Shown here piece after piece: positions 1 through 6,069 of a DNA stretch of 6,069 nucleotides. The notes beneath the pieces were generated by a model that saw only the letters and a list, made by a program, of their open reading frames with translations, was not told where the DNA came from and ran no database searches. Source of the stretch: Thermoplasmata archaeon (lineage in GTDB: Archaea; Thermoplasmatota; Thermoplasmata; Lutacidiplasmatales; UBA184); assembly GCA_013044425.1 (NCBI GenBank), contig JABEUK010000147.1:1-6069 (forward strand), in the 5' to 3' direction. Position numbers and translations under genes: made by a program. The first letter of the stretch is position 1; each line of letters begins with the position of its first letter.

Positions 1-668
1 AGACCGCGCAGGAGCTGCTCGACGCTTTTGACCATGGAGACCTTCCCGAGACGATCCGAAGGGTCGACCAACACTTCGGGGAGGGGACCTACACCCTCCG
101 GCTCTTGTTCCGGGACGAGCAGCGCAAGCTGGTCGACCTTCTCTTCGACTCGTTGCGCGACAGCGTGGAGGCATCGTTCCGACGGATCTACGAGTCGACC
201 GCGCCGATCCTCCGGAATCTCGCCGCCTCCCGGGCACCGGCTCCCCCGGCGCTGCGCGCCGCCGCGGAGTTCTACCTGAACGAGCGGATCCGCTCGGCGC
301 TGGTGCGCTCGCCCCCGGACGTCGAGGAGGTCAGCGGCCGCCTGCGCGAGCTGGAACAAATGAGCCTTTCCATGGACGCGGCGTCTGTGGGCTACGAATG
401 GTCTCTCGCCGCCAAACGGCTCATGGAGGCGTTCGCCGAGGGCGGAAGGGACGGGCGGTCCCTCTTGCTCCTGCGCTCGCTTGTGACGCTCGCGGCAGAG
501 CGCTCGATTGATGTCGACTTCGCCTCGGTCCAGAATCGGTACTACGAGATCGCGCTGGCCGCGATCCATCCCCCGACGGATTCCGTCCCCGCGCAACCGA
601 GCCTTTCCCCGGAGGAGGGCGAAGCTTTCCGCGCGCTCGGCGAAAAGTTGCGAATCCGAGTGGGCTAG
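1..668 (+). CDS. GH57-type glycoside hydrolase, DUF3536 family, C-terminal part (5' truncated)
   Basis: The reading frame (codons starting at base 3) is open from the left edge to the TAG at 666-668, giving 221 residues; the start and the catalytic GH57 barrel lie outside the window. What is visible matches, from memory of the family, the end of long GH57 proteins carrying DUF3536: a 'AF.hGDLpE.i..vdqHFGe.tYtLR.LFRDEQRK' stretch near the left edge, then an amphipathic helix-rich segment with 'iYEs.aPiLrnLa', an 'AAEFyLNerIRsAL' stretch at about 265-305, the 'QNRYYE' motif at 531-548, and a terminal 'FRALGEKL' just before the stop. GH57 members act on alpha-1,4/1,6 glucans (amylases, branching enzymes, 4-alpha-glucanotransferases); the exact activity of the DUF3536 type is not settled and cannot be read here. 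No signal peptide can be assessed. It ends 4 bp before treY, so a shared transcript and a joint role in maltodextrin/glycogen handling are inferred. A TTG at 105 is in frame, but homology continues upstream of it, so it is not the start. Confidence 0.8.
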   Translation, partial: TAQELLDAFDHGDLPETIRRVDQHFGEGTYTLRLLFRDEQRKLVDLLFDSLRDSVEASFRRIYESTAPILRNLAASRAPAPPALRAAAEFYLNERIRSALVRSPPDVEEVSGRLRELEQMSLSMDAASVGYEWSLAAKRLMEAFAEGGRDGRSLLLLRSLVTLAAERSIDVDFASVQNRYYEIALAAIHPPTDSVPAQPSLSPEEGEAFRALGEKLRIRVG

Positions 669-672
669 CCCG

Positions 673-3450
673 ATGGCCGTGCGCACGCCGAGCGCGACCT
701 ACCGCGTCCAGCTCTCACCGCAGTTTGGGTTCGACCGGGCGGCCCGGATTGTGCCGTACCTCGCCCGGCTCGGGGTGGATGTCCTTTACCTTTCCCCTAT
801 TCTCGCGGCCCGGACCCGAAGCGAGCACGGCTACGATGGGGTCGACCCGGGCCGGATCGACGCCGGTCGAGGCGGCGCGGCCGCCTTCCGACGCATGTGG
901 CGCACCCTCCGACGGCACGGGATGGACCTCCTCGTCGACATCGTGCCGAACCACCTCGCCGCATCCTTGGAGAACCCAGCGTGGCAGCAGGTGCTGCGCC
1001 GGGGGCCGCGCGCCCCCCTTGCCTCGATCTTCGACATCGACTGGGGGCGAACCGCCGACGGCCGACCAGCCGTCGTTCTCCCGTGGCTAGACCGGGAGCT
1101 CCCGGCGGCGTTCTCCGATGGTCACCTCGCGTTCGAGCGGGACCGCTCGGGTCTGGCGCTCCGGATGGGATCGGCCCGTCTCCCCGGTTCGGCTAGGGTC
1201 GATCGCCGCTGGCGGTCGTGGCGGCTGGAGGCCCACCGCTCTCGGCGTGGTCCCGCGACGGGCCTTCCCCCCGGGGAGCAGGAACTCCTCGAGCGAATCA
1301 ATCGGGGAGCAGCGGGTAGGGACCGAGCCCGACGCACCCAACTCCTCGGTGACCTTTGGTATCGGCTTGTCCCCTGGTGGGAAATCTCGTCCGTCAACTA
1401 TCGTCGGTTCTTCGACATCTCCGACCTCGTTGGGGTTCGCTCGGATGAGCCGAAGGCCTTCGCCTACATGCATCGGTGGCTGCTTCGCGCGGCCCGTGCC
1501 GGAACCATCTCGATGGTGCGCGTTGACCATATTGACGGTCTCGCCGACCCGCGCCGGTATCTGCAAAGGCTCGCTCGCGGGCTCTCCCGCCCGACCACTG
1601 GCGGCGGGACCCAGCGGCCCTACATCGTCGTGGAGAAGATTCTCGCGACCGACGAGGCCCTACCACCCGAATGGCCCGTCGACGGAACAACGGGCTATGA
1701 GGCCCTTACCCGTCTGACGGGGGTGCTCGTCCCCTCGGGGGCCCGTTCCGAGCTCGAGATCGCCTACCGACGGACGCTCGGCGCCGCCGCGCGGCCGTTC
1801 GCGGACGAGGCCTACCGGGCGAAGCGCGAGGTCGCCCGAACGATGTTCCCGGGAGAACGGTCCGAAATCGTACGCGACCACTTCAGCCGGATCCGCGGTC
1901 GGGCGCCGGCCGCTTCTCCGGAGGAAGTCGATCAGGCACTTTCCTCCCTCACGGCTGCGCTCTCGGTCTACCGCACCTACCAGGCCAAAGGCCGGCTCCG
2001 CCCTGCGGACGGTAGGCGCCTCGCCGCAGCTTCGCGGGAGGTCCACCGGAGGGAAGCCAGGTTGGCGCAAGGGCGGGGTTTCTGCGCGCTGGTGGGCCAT
2101 CCTCCATGGAACCCGGCTCGGATCCCGGGAGGAGCGCCCGACGCGTTCGTGCGCCGATGGCAGCAGTGGTCCGGGGATGTGGCCGCGAAGGGAGTGGAGG
2201 ACACCGCCTTTTACCGACATGTCCGGTTCATTGGGGCGAACGAGGTCGGCGGCGACCCGGAACGCGTGGGGACCTCGATCGAAGAGTTCCATGCGTTCAT
2301 GGTCGAGCGGCACCGTCGTGGGTCCCGGGGACTCACGCCGACCTCGACCCATGACACGAAGTGGGGGGAGGATGCGCGGGCGCGGTTCGTAGCGCTCGCG
2401 GAGTGGGCACATGAGTGGGGCCGGACCGCAGGGCGATGGTCCCGCGCGCACCGCGCCTTCACGACCCCCCTAGCCCAGGGTCGGGTCCCAACGGTCGCGG
2501 AGCGATACCGTCTCTACCAGACCCTCGTGGCGAGCGCGCCGGCGGAGGACCCGTTTGCCCCATCGTACGTCGACCGTCTCGTGGCCCATCTGGTGAAGGC
2601 CGCCCGTGAAGCGAAGCTCGGAACGTCCTGGCTGCGTCCCAACCCGACCCATGAGGCAGCGCTCGGGCACTTCGTGCGGGCGCTCCGGGACGACGCACGC
2701 GCGGCACCGTTCCGGACCGAACTCGCTCACTGGATGGCCCGGATCGCGTACTTCGGTGCCTACTACTCCATTGCCCAGACGGTCTTGCGATGCACGGTGC
2801 CTGGCGTGCCGGACCTCTACCAAGGGTCAGAGGGCTGGAACTTCTCGCTCGTCGACCCGGACAACCGACGGCCGGTACCGTTCGGCCGGCTCGAGGACCT
2901 GCTCGACCGGCTTGATCGGACAGAAGGTGCGATTCCGAGACGGCAATCCATCCCCTCTCCGCGCCGGGGAGCACGAGCGGCTCCGGGGGCGGCGGAGAAG
3001 CTCGCCGCCACAGCCCGACTGTTAAGGTTCCGTCGCGACCATCGCGCGCTGTTCGACCGCGGGATGTATGTTCCGGTAGTCGAAGCGACCGCCGGAGGAG
3101 CCGAACCAGTCGTGGCCTTCGTTCGCCGGGTCGGATCGGAATGGTTGCTGGTCGCCGTTGGACGAGGCCTCGCATCGGTCAGCAGCGGTCGACTCATCCC
3201 TCCCATCGGATCGAGGTGGGGAGACCGAGCCCTTCTGCTTCCCTCGGGGGCTCCTCGCGAATGGGTAGACCTCCTGACCCGGCTTCCGGTACGGGCCCGC
3301 GTCGCGGACGGGAGGCTACGGCTCGACCTCGCGGAAGCGTTCGCGGCCGGGCCGTTCGCGGTCTTTTGCGGAGGTCGACGGCGCGCATCGGCCGAGGAGC
3401 TGACCGCTCCACGTGGAGCGGGAACGAGGGGATCCGAAACTGTAACTTAA
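673..3450 (+). CDS. treY: Maltooligosyl trehalose synthase (TreY), GH13 family
   Basis: This cytosolic GH13 enzyme converts the reducing-end alpha-1,4 linkage of maltooligosaccharides to alpha-1,1, making maltooligosyl trehalose for TreZ. The protein is 925 aa, in the usual range for long bacterial-type TreY and longer than the Sulfolobus enzymes of about 700-720 aa. ATG 673 is chosen because the family N-terminus (ATYRVQL, residues 8-14) follows directly; the in-frame upstream extension to 508 is antifamily sequence overlapping the preceding gene. Visible motifs: YLSPI 39-43, DIVPNH 89-94 (GH13 region I), NYRRFFD 242-248, VRVDHIDG with the expected nucleophile D285 and R283, VVEK with the acid/base E321, KGVEDTAFYR 506-515, NEVGGDP 523-529, HDTK with the third carboxylate D561, and PGVPDLYQGSE 710-720 followed by LVDPDNRRP 726-734. 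All three catalytic acids are therefore kept. Oddities: the usual HDTKRSED reads HDTKWGED (W564, G565) and the usual QHYRL reads LWYRL (228-232). No clear ribosome binding site precedes the ATG; expression is probably coupled to the upstream gene. treZ and treX are not in the window. Confidence 0.93.
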   Translation: MAVRTPSATYRVQLSPQFGFDRAARIVPYLARLGVDVLYLSPILAARTRSEHGYDGVDPGRIDAGRGGAAAFRRMWRTLRRHGMDLLVDIVPNHLAASLENPAWQQVLRRGPRAPLASIFDIDWGRTADGRPAVVLPWLDRELPAAFSDGHLAFERDRSGLALRMGSARLPGSARVDRRWRSWRLEAHRSRRGPATGLPPGEQELLERINRGAAGRDRARRTQLLGDLWYRLVPWWEISSVNYRRFFDISDLVGVRSDEPKAFAYMHRWLLRAARAGTISMVRVDHIDGLADPRRYLQRLARGLSRPTTGGGTQRPYIVVEKILATDEALPPEWPVDGTTGYEALTRLTGVLVPSGARSELEIAYRRTLGAAARPFADEAYRAKREVARTMFPGERSEIVRDHFSRIRGRAPAASPEEVDQALSSLTAALSVYRTYQAKGRLRPADGRRLAAASREVHRREARLAQGRGFCALVGHPPWNPARIPGGAPDAFVRRWQQWSGDVAAKGVEDTAFYRHVRFIGANEVGGDPERVGTSIEEFHAFMVERHRRGSRGLTPTSTHDTKWGEDARARFVALAEWAHEWGRTAGRWSRAHRAFTTPLAQGRVPTVAERYRLYQTLVASAPAEDPFAPSYVDRLVAHLVKAAREAKLGTSWLRPNPTHEAALGHFVRALRDDARAAPFRTELAHWMARIAYFGAYYSIAQTVLRCTVPGVPDLYQGSEGWNFSLVDPDNRRPVPFGRLEDLLDRLDRTEGAIPRRQSIPSPRRGARAAPGAAEKLAATARLLRFRRDHRALFDRGMYVPVVEATAGGAEPVVAFVRRVGSEWLLVAVGRGLASVSSGRLIPPIGSRWGDRALLLPSGAPREWVDLLTRLPVRARVADGRLRLDLAEAFAAGPFAVFCGGRRRASAEELTAPRGAGTRGSETVT
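3404..3421. repeat. Perfect 18-bp palindrome in the 3' end of treY
   Basis: Bases 3404-3421 read CCGCTCCACGTGGAGCGG, identical on both strands over all 18 positions and centred on CACGTG. It falls in the variable C-terminal tail of TreY, ending 29 bp before the last base of the stop codon. As RNA it can form a 7-bp GC-rich stem with an ACGU loop. There is no run of T after it, so it is not a textbook intrinsic terminator. It could be a binding site for a dimeric protein, an RNA 3'-end hairpin, or chance; function is not known. Confidence 0.6.
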
Positions 3451-3958
3451 GTGATGGGACACGACACCGATAGAGGTGGGCAAGGAGCCTTGAGGGTCCC
3501 GTAGGGTCGAGGAGGAAAGGCTCGGCTTTGAGGGCCATGAGGCGACCGTGCACCTCGGGGCACCTCGATCCCGTACGGCTCGGAGCCAGAGTTCGATTTC
3601 AAATGACGCAGGAAAGCGGAGAAGGGGAAATGCCGTGCAAGGGGGCGACCGCGCGGCCCAGCTCGGGGATGGAGGTTGCGGGGGTGGAGAATCCGGAGAC
3701 GATCCTCTGCGCGACGCTCCGCTGGTTGTCGAGGTGTGCTCTCTGAACACTGGCCCGGGACTCGATGCCGTCCCTCGGTAACCACCGCAAGGGGAGTCCA
3801 CAGATAGAGAAGGGGACCTTAGAGGGAATGGCCCGTTGGGAGCCTCCCCGGCAACCCCGTCGTATGAACCTGGTGCGCTTCCGCGACCTCCCCAACCGAC
3901 TTCCCCTTCGTTGGCCGGCGACGGCCGGATGGCAGGGCGGTGACCCCGCGCTTGGCGT
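3451..3958. other. Convergent intergenic region, no convincing protein gene
   Basis: This 508-bp stretch separates the stop of treY from the stop of the CLC gene. The reading frames across it are short, overlap each other on both strands, and encode Arg/Ser/Pro/Gly-rich sequence with no family resemblance, so none is called. The + strand is strongly purine-rich, especially 3601-3700, unlike the coding DNA on either side. Short repeats include CACCTCG at 3551-3557 and again at 3561-3567, GGGTC at 3494-3498 and 3504-3508, and the 8-bp palindrome CCGTACGG at 3571-3578. No T-rich tract after a hairpin was found, so neither flanking gene has an obvious intrinsic terminator here. Confidence 0.6.
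3481..3928 (+). ncRNA. Candidate structured RNA of unknown type
   Basis: Several independent stems can be drawn on the + strand: GAGCCTT 3485-3491 with AAGGCTC 3517-3523; GCCGTGC 3632-3638 with GCGCGGC 3651-3657 (one G-U pair, 12-nt loop); CCCTCGGT 3772-3779 with ACCG 3784-3787 and AGGG 3790-3793 (2-nt bulge); GTTGGGA 3835-3841 with TCC 3845-3847 and CAAC 3852-3855; and GGCCG 3913-3917 with CGGCC 3922-3926 closing a GCGA loop of the GNRA class. Purine richness and the GNRA loop favour the + strand as the RNA. A GGAGGAAAGG stretch at 3511-3520 resembles the start of the RNase P CRI element, but the rest of that signature is missing. GC-rich DNA forms hairpins easily, so this is a weak call; boundaries are simply the outermost stems. 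Confidence 0.22.
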
Positions 3959-5767
3959 TCACTCTGCTGCAGGCTCAGCCACGTCGAGGGGTGGGCTCCG
4001 GAGCCCCCGGCGGGTGACGAGGCCGAGAACCCGAGCAGGACCGTCCACCGACATGACCGCAGCGACGTGCGAATTCTCCCGCTCCATACGCCGCAGAGCG
4101 TCGGATGCCGATAGATCGCTAGGAAGGAGGAGCTCGACCGGCCGCACGAGATCCGAAATCCGGAGTTCCTCTCGACGCTCGGGAGGGACCTCGAGGAGGT
4201 CCTTCAGCCTCACGCCACCGAGCCAACTACCCCCCTCCTCGACCGAGAGCACCGAACGGCCATGCAGAACCGAGAGGTCGACCGCCTCCCGCACCGTCAT
4301 TTGAGGCGGAACGGGCTCGGAGTTGTGACGGGCCACCTCGCCGACCGGGAGCTCGGAGAGGAAATAGTTCCGGTACTCCTCTCTGTGCGCTGGGCTCTGG
4401 ATCCGACTCGGAAGCTGCTCGTCGTAAATGTGAGTACGTCCGGTGACGACATATGCGACGAAGATCGCGAGCATTGCCGATGGGAGGATGGTGTAGCTCC
4501 CTGCCATCTCCACGACCATGATGAGGACGCCGAGGGGTGCCTTCGAGATTCCGCCGAAGAACGACATCATCCCAACGATGGAGAAAACCGCCACCACAGG
4601 GAGCGATACCAGGCTGGGGAACAGCACATGGAAGGTTCCGCCGACCGCGGTGCCCAAGAACGCCCCCACCACAACACTCGTGCCGAAGAGGCCCGCGCTC
4701 CCTCCGCTGCCGACGACTAGCGATGTCATCACCATCCGGACGGCCACGGCCGCGAGCAGCAGTGATACGATTATCACAGTGAAATTGCCCGAGGCGAGCT
4801 GCCCCAGCATCGCTGCTTGGACGAACCCGTACCCTACCGACAGCGAGGAGAGAGCGGCGAAGTGGCCCTGCTGCGGGAGGAGGAACCACGCTCCGAGGAA
4901 AATCGCGCCCGCGGCCCCGGCCCCGATCGCCGGGCGGAGCGCGGGATGCCATCGACCAAGCTTGAACCAAGCGTCCGAAAAATGGTACATCCGCGTGAAG
5001 AGAATCCCGACCGCGCCGCAGACGATTCCGAGGACCGCAAAGAACGGGAGACGGTTTGGCTCGAACGCGTACCCCACGAGCGCCGCGGGGGTGGCGAAAA
5101 GAGTGTGGAACCCGAAGATCGTGGAGTAGACCGAGTAGGCGACGACCGACGCGATAATGCCGGGAACGAACACCTCCGGTTCGAAGTCCCCAGTGTAGAG
5201 GATCTCCGCGGCATAGACGGCTCCGCCCAAGGGCGCCCGGAAGATCGCGCCAATCCCGGCGCCCATGCCTGCGGCAAGGGCAATCCGTCGGTCCCGGTCG
5301 CTCAGGCGGACCAGGTCGGCCCAGATTGAGCCGAACCCACCCCCAATCTGGGAGGTTGGACCTTCCCGTCCACCGCTTCCCCCGGTGCCGAGCGTGATGA
5401 CGCTCGCGAGTGTCTTGAGCAGCGGGACTCGAATTCGTATCTTCCCCGAGTTGTGGTGGAACGCCCGGATGGTGGCGTCGGTCCCGTGCCCGGCCACCTC
5501 GGGGGCGACCTTCCAGATCAAAAGCCCGACGGCGAGTCCCCCGAGCACCAGCAGCGCCGGGACCAGCAGGACCCGGGGGAACGAACTCGACCAGGTAAGT
5601 TGGGCGGGGTTCAAGGTTCCTTCGGTAGGAAGGGTCAGCCCCGCGATATTCCCGAGGAAGAAGTTGGTCGCATCTACGAGGAGGAAATAGAACAGTGCCG
5701 CGCCCAGCCCAGCAACGATGCCGATGGGAACGGCGATCACGGCCCACCGGGCGAGGTTGCGGTACAC
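3959..5767 (-). CDS. CLC-family chloride channel/transporter with C-terminal CBS pair
   Basis: This is an inner-membrane homodimeric anion channel or transporter of 602 aa. Residues 1-440 form the CLC membrane core (helices B to R); 475-527 and 536-590 resemble a CBS1/CBS2 pair on the cytoplasmic side, which in relatives binds adenine nucleotides and modulates gating. Seen motifs: GHGTD 93-97 (the GSGIP position of E. coli ClcA), GREGP 133-137 with the external gating glutamate E135, APLGGAVYAAE 178-188, GSGGSAGLF 353-361 (the GGIFAP region, F361), and Y448 in IYDEQL, matching the pore tyrosine Y445. The proton-pathway glutamate E203 aligns with I189 and the filter serine S107 with H94. The GTG at 5767 is the only usable start: the frame is closed by a stop about 100 bp upstream with no other ATG/GTG/TTG, and the first residues already match the helix B start. 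There is no clear Shine-Dalgarno sequence. It converges on treY and is a separate transcription unit. It probably moves chloride or another small anion; the specific substrate is not readable. Confidence 0.94.
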   Translation of the reverse strand: MYRNLARWAVIAVPIGIVAGLGAALFYFLLVDATNFFLGNIAGLTLPTEGTLNPAQLTWSSSFPRVLLVPALLVLGGLAVGLLIWKVAPEVAGHGTDATIRAFHHNSGKIRIRVPLLKTLASVITLGTGGSGGREGPTSQIGGGFGSIWADLVRLSDRDRRIALAAGMGAGIGAIFRAPLGGAVYAAEILYTGDFEPEVFVPGIIASVVAYSVYSTIFGFHTLFATPAALVGYAFEPNRLPFFAVLGIVCGAVGILFTRMYHFSDAWFKLGRWHPALRPAIGAGAAGAIFLGAWFLLPQQGHFAALSSLSVGYGFVQAAMLGQLASGNFTVIIVSLLLAAVAVRMVMTSLVVGSGGSAGLFGTSVVVGAFLGTAVGGTFHVLFPSLVSLPVVAVFSIVGMMSFFGGISKAPLGVLIMVVEMAGSYTILPSAMLAIFVAYVVTGRTHIYDEQLPSRIQSPAHREEYRNYFLSELPVGEVARHNSEPVPPQMTVREAVDLSVLHGRSVLSVEEGGSWLGGVRLKDLLEVPPERREELRISDLVRPVELLLPSDLSASDALRRMERENSHVAAVMSVDGPARVLGLVTRRGLRSPPLDVAEPAAE

Positions 5768-5870
5768 CGCTACCCATTCCCGTTGGGGCGAACGTCGGAA
5801 ACGGGGCCACCAGCGTCGCGGTGGGATGGGGGACGGGACCGACGCTGTTCCGGAAACCGACGTGCCAAAT

Positions 5871-5918
5871 CACCTAGAGGTGGAGCGCGCCGGGCGGCTG
5901 CTCACGGACTCACCACCT
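5871..5918. repeat. Overlapping inverted repeats upstream of the CLC gene
   Basis: CACCT at 5871-5875 is followed after 2 bp by AGGTG at 5878-5882, making a near-palindrome. The same AGGTGG (5878-5883) is also perfectly complementary to CCACCT at 5913-5918, which would close a larger structure containing GAGC and GCTC arms. The two pairings exclude each other. The element sits about 105-150 bp before the CLC start codon. It could be an operator or a switching leader RNA, or may have no function. Confidence 0.3.
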
Positions 5919-5964
5919 TAGACGGGCTGCCTCTAAACGCTTTGCGGGCTCCCGTATCCAAAGA

Positions 5965-5981
5965 CCGTCTTTGAGAGACGG
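5965..5981. repeat. Hairpin, 6-bp perfect stem with 5-base loop
   Basis: CCGTCT at 5965-5970 and AGACGG at 5976-5981 are perfect complements around the loop TTGAG. The stem is symmetric, so either strand could form it. No T-tract follows on either side. It might end a transcript entering from the right or be a regulatory site; with 6 bp it may also be chance. Confidence 0.25.
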
Positions 5982-6069
5982 CCACGAGTGGAGGCGAGCA
6001 CCCTACCGATATCGCCCAGGCGGTGAGCCCAGGTTCCAGCGGCCCCGGGCCCCCCAGCACATGGAGAAA

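Larger units (their letters stand above)
5768..6069. other. Upstream region of the CLC gene, no gene recognised
   Basis: These 302 bp contain the CLC gene's presumed promoter but no confident TATA/BRE or -10/-35 pair. The most AT-rich spot, around 5930-5945 (GTTTAGAG on the - strand), is a weak candidate about 160 bp before the GTG. A frame on the - strand is open from the right edge to a TGA at 5902-5904 (55 codons) but resembles nothing known. An ATG at 6061 starts an open frame too short to judge. Three short inverted repeats lie here and are listed separately or in the findings. Confidence 0.45.

Noticed and set aside
508..672. In-frame 55-residue N-terminal extension of TreY
   Set aside because: The extension is Arg/Ser/Pro-rich, overlaps the upstream gene, and the family N-terminus begins right after ATG 673.
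1660..2451. 263-codon antisense open frame within treY
   Set aside because: It is a frame shadow opposite conserved TreY codons, with no domain resemblance.
3591..3600. T-loop-like GTTCGATTTC suggesting a tRNA
   Set aside because: The flanking bases do not pair into a T-stem and no acceptor, D or anticodon arms can be built around it.
3505..3958. RNase P RNA on the + strand
   Set aside because: GGAGGAAAGG at 3511-3520 recalls CRI, and a partial P4-like pairing with CCGCGCTT near 3946-3954 can be drawn, but the invariant AAAGUC core, the ACAGAA element before the 3' strand of P4, and a clean P4 helix are missing.
4227..5873. A 548-codon open frame on the same strand as the CLC gene but in another frame
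   Set aside because: It is rich in Arg, Gly and Pro, matches no family, and lies almost wholly inside the CLC gene, whose frame shows clear motifs throughout. It is a shadow produced by GC-rich codon use.
5985..6046. tRNA-like D-arm pattern on the - strand (GGCGATATCGGTAGG stretch)
   Set aside because: Although GGCGA and TCGCC can pair, no T-arm or acceptor stem with the right spacing is present.
5902..6069. Partial - strand gene entering from the right edge (55 codons open to TGA 5902-5904)
   Set aside because: The translation shows no recognisable motif or plausible protein character, a second - strand frame is also open for about 45 codons, and length alone is not evidence at this GC content.

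Overview
This is a GC-rich prokaryotic fragment (roughly two thirds G+C by eye) with three protein-coding genes. None has a strong Shine-Dalgarno sequence. That, with the gene content, fits a GC-rich archaeon (for example a high-GC Thermoplasmatota-like lineage) or a GC-rich bacterium from a poorly sampled phylum. The window holds no rRNA, tRNA or other marker to decide, so the host is left open.

Left block, + strand, 1-3450: the C-terminal part of a GH57-type glycoside hydrolase/glucanotransferase of the DUF3536 family is followed after 4 bp by treY, which encodes maltooligosyl trehalose synthase (925 aa). The spacing implies one transcript. TreY rearranges the reducing-end alpha-1,4 bond of maltodextrins to an alpha-1,1 bond. 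A TreZ hydrolase, not in this window, would normally release the trehalose. The GH57 partner probably works on the same alpha-glucan pool (glycogen or maltodextrin). The last codons of treY contain a perfect 18-bp palindrome.

Middle, 3451-3958: about 508 bp between the convergent 3' ends of treY and the CLC gene, with no convincing protein gene. The + strand is strikingly purine-rich and carries several independent hairpins, one with a GNRA-type loop. A structured non-coding RNA is possible but not established, and it does not fit RNase P, SRP RNA, tmRNA or tRNA.

Right block, - strand, 5767-3959: a CLC-family anion channel/transporter (602 aa) with a C-terminal pair of CBS domains. The gating glutamate (E135) is present. 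The internal proton-pathway glutamate of CLC antiporters is replaced by isoleucine (I189), and the selectivity-filter serine position holds histidine (H94). Upstream of it, 5768-6069 is non-coding as far as can be seen and contains short inverted repeats.

Overall this looks like ordinary metabolic and transport sequence, not a defence island or mobile element. The points worth a second look are the structured intergenic region, the palindrome in the treY tail, and unusual residues near functional sites in TreY and the CLC protein. No new multi-gene system could be supported.
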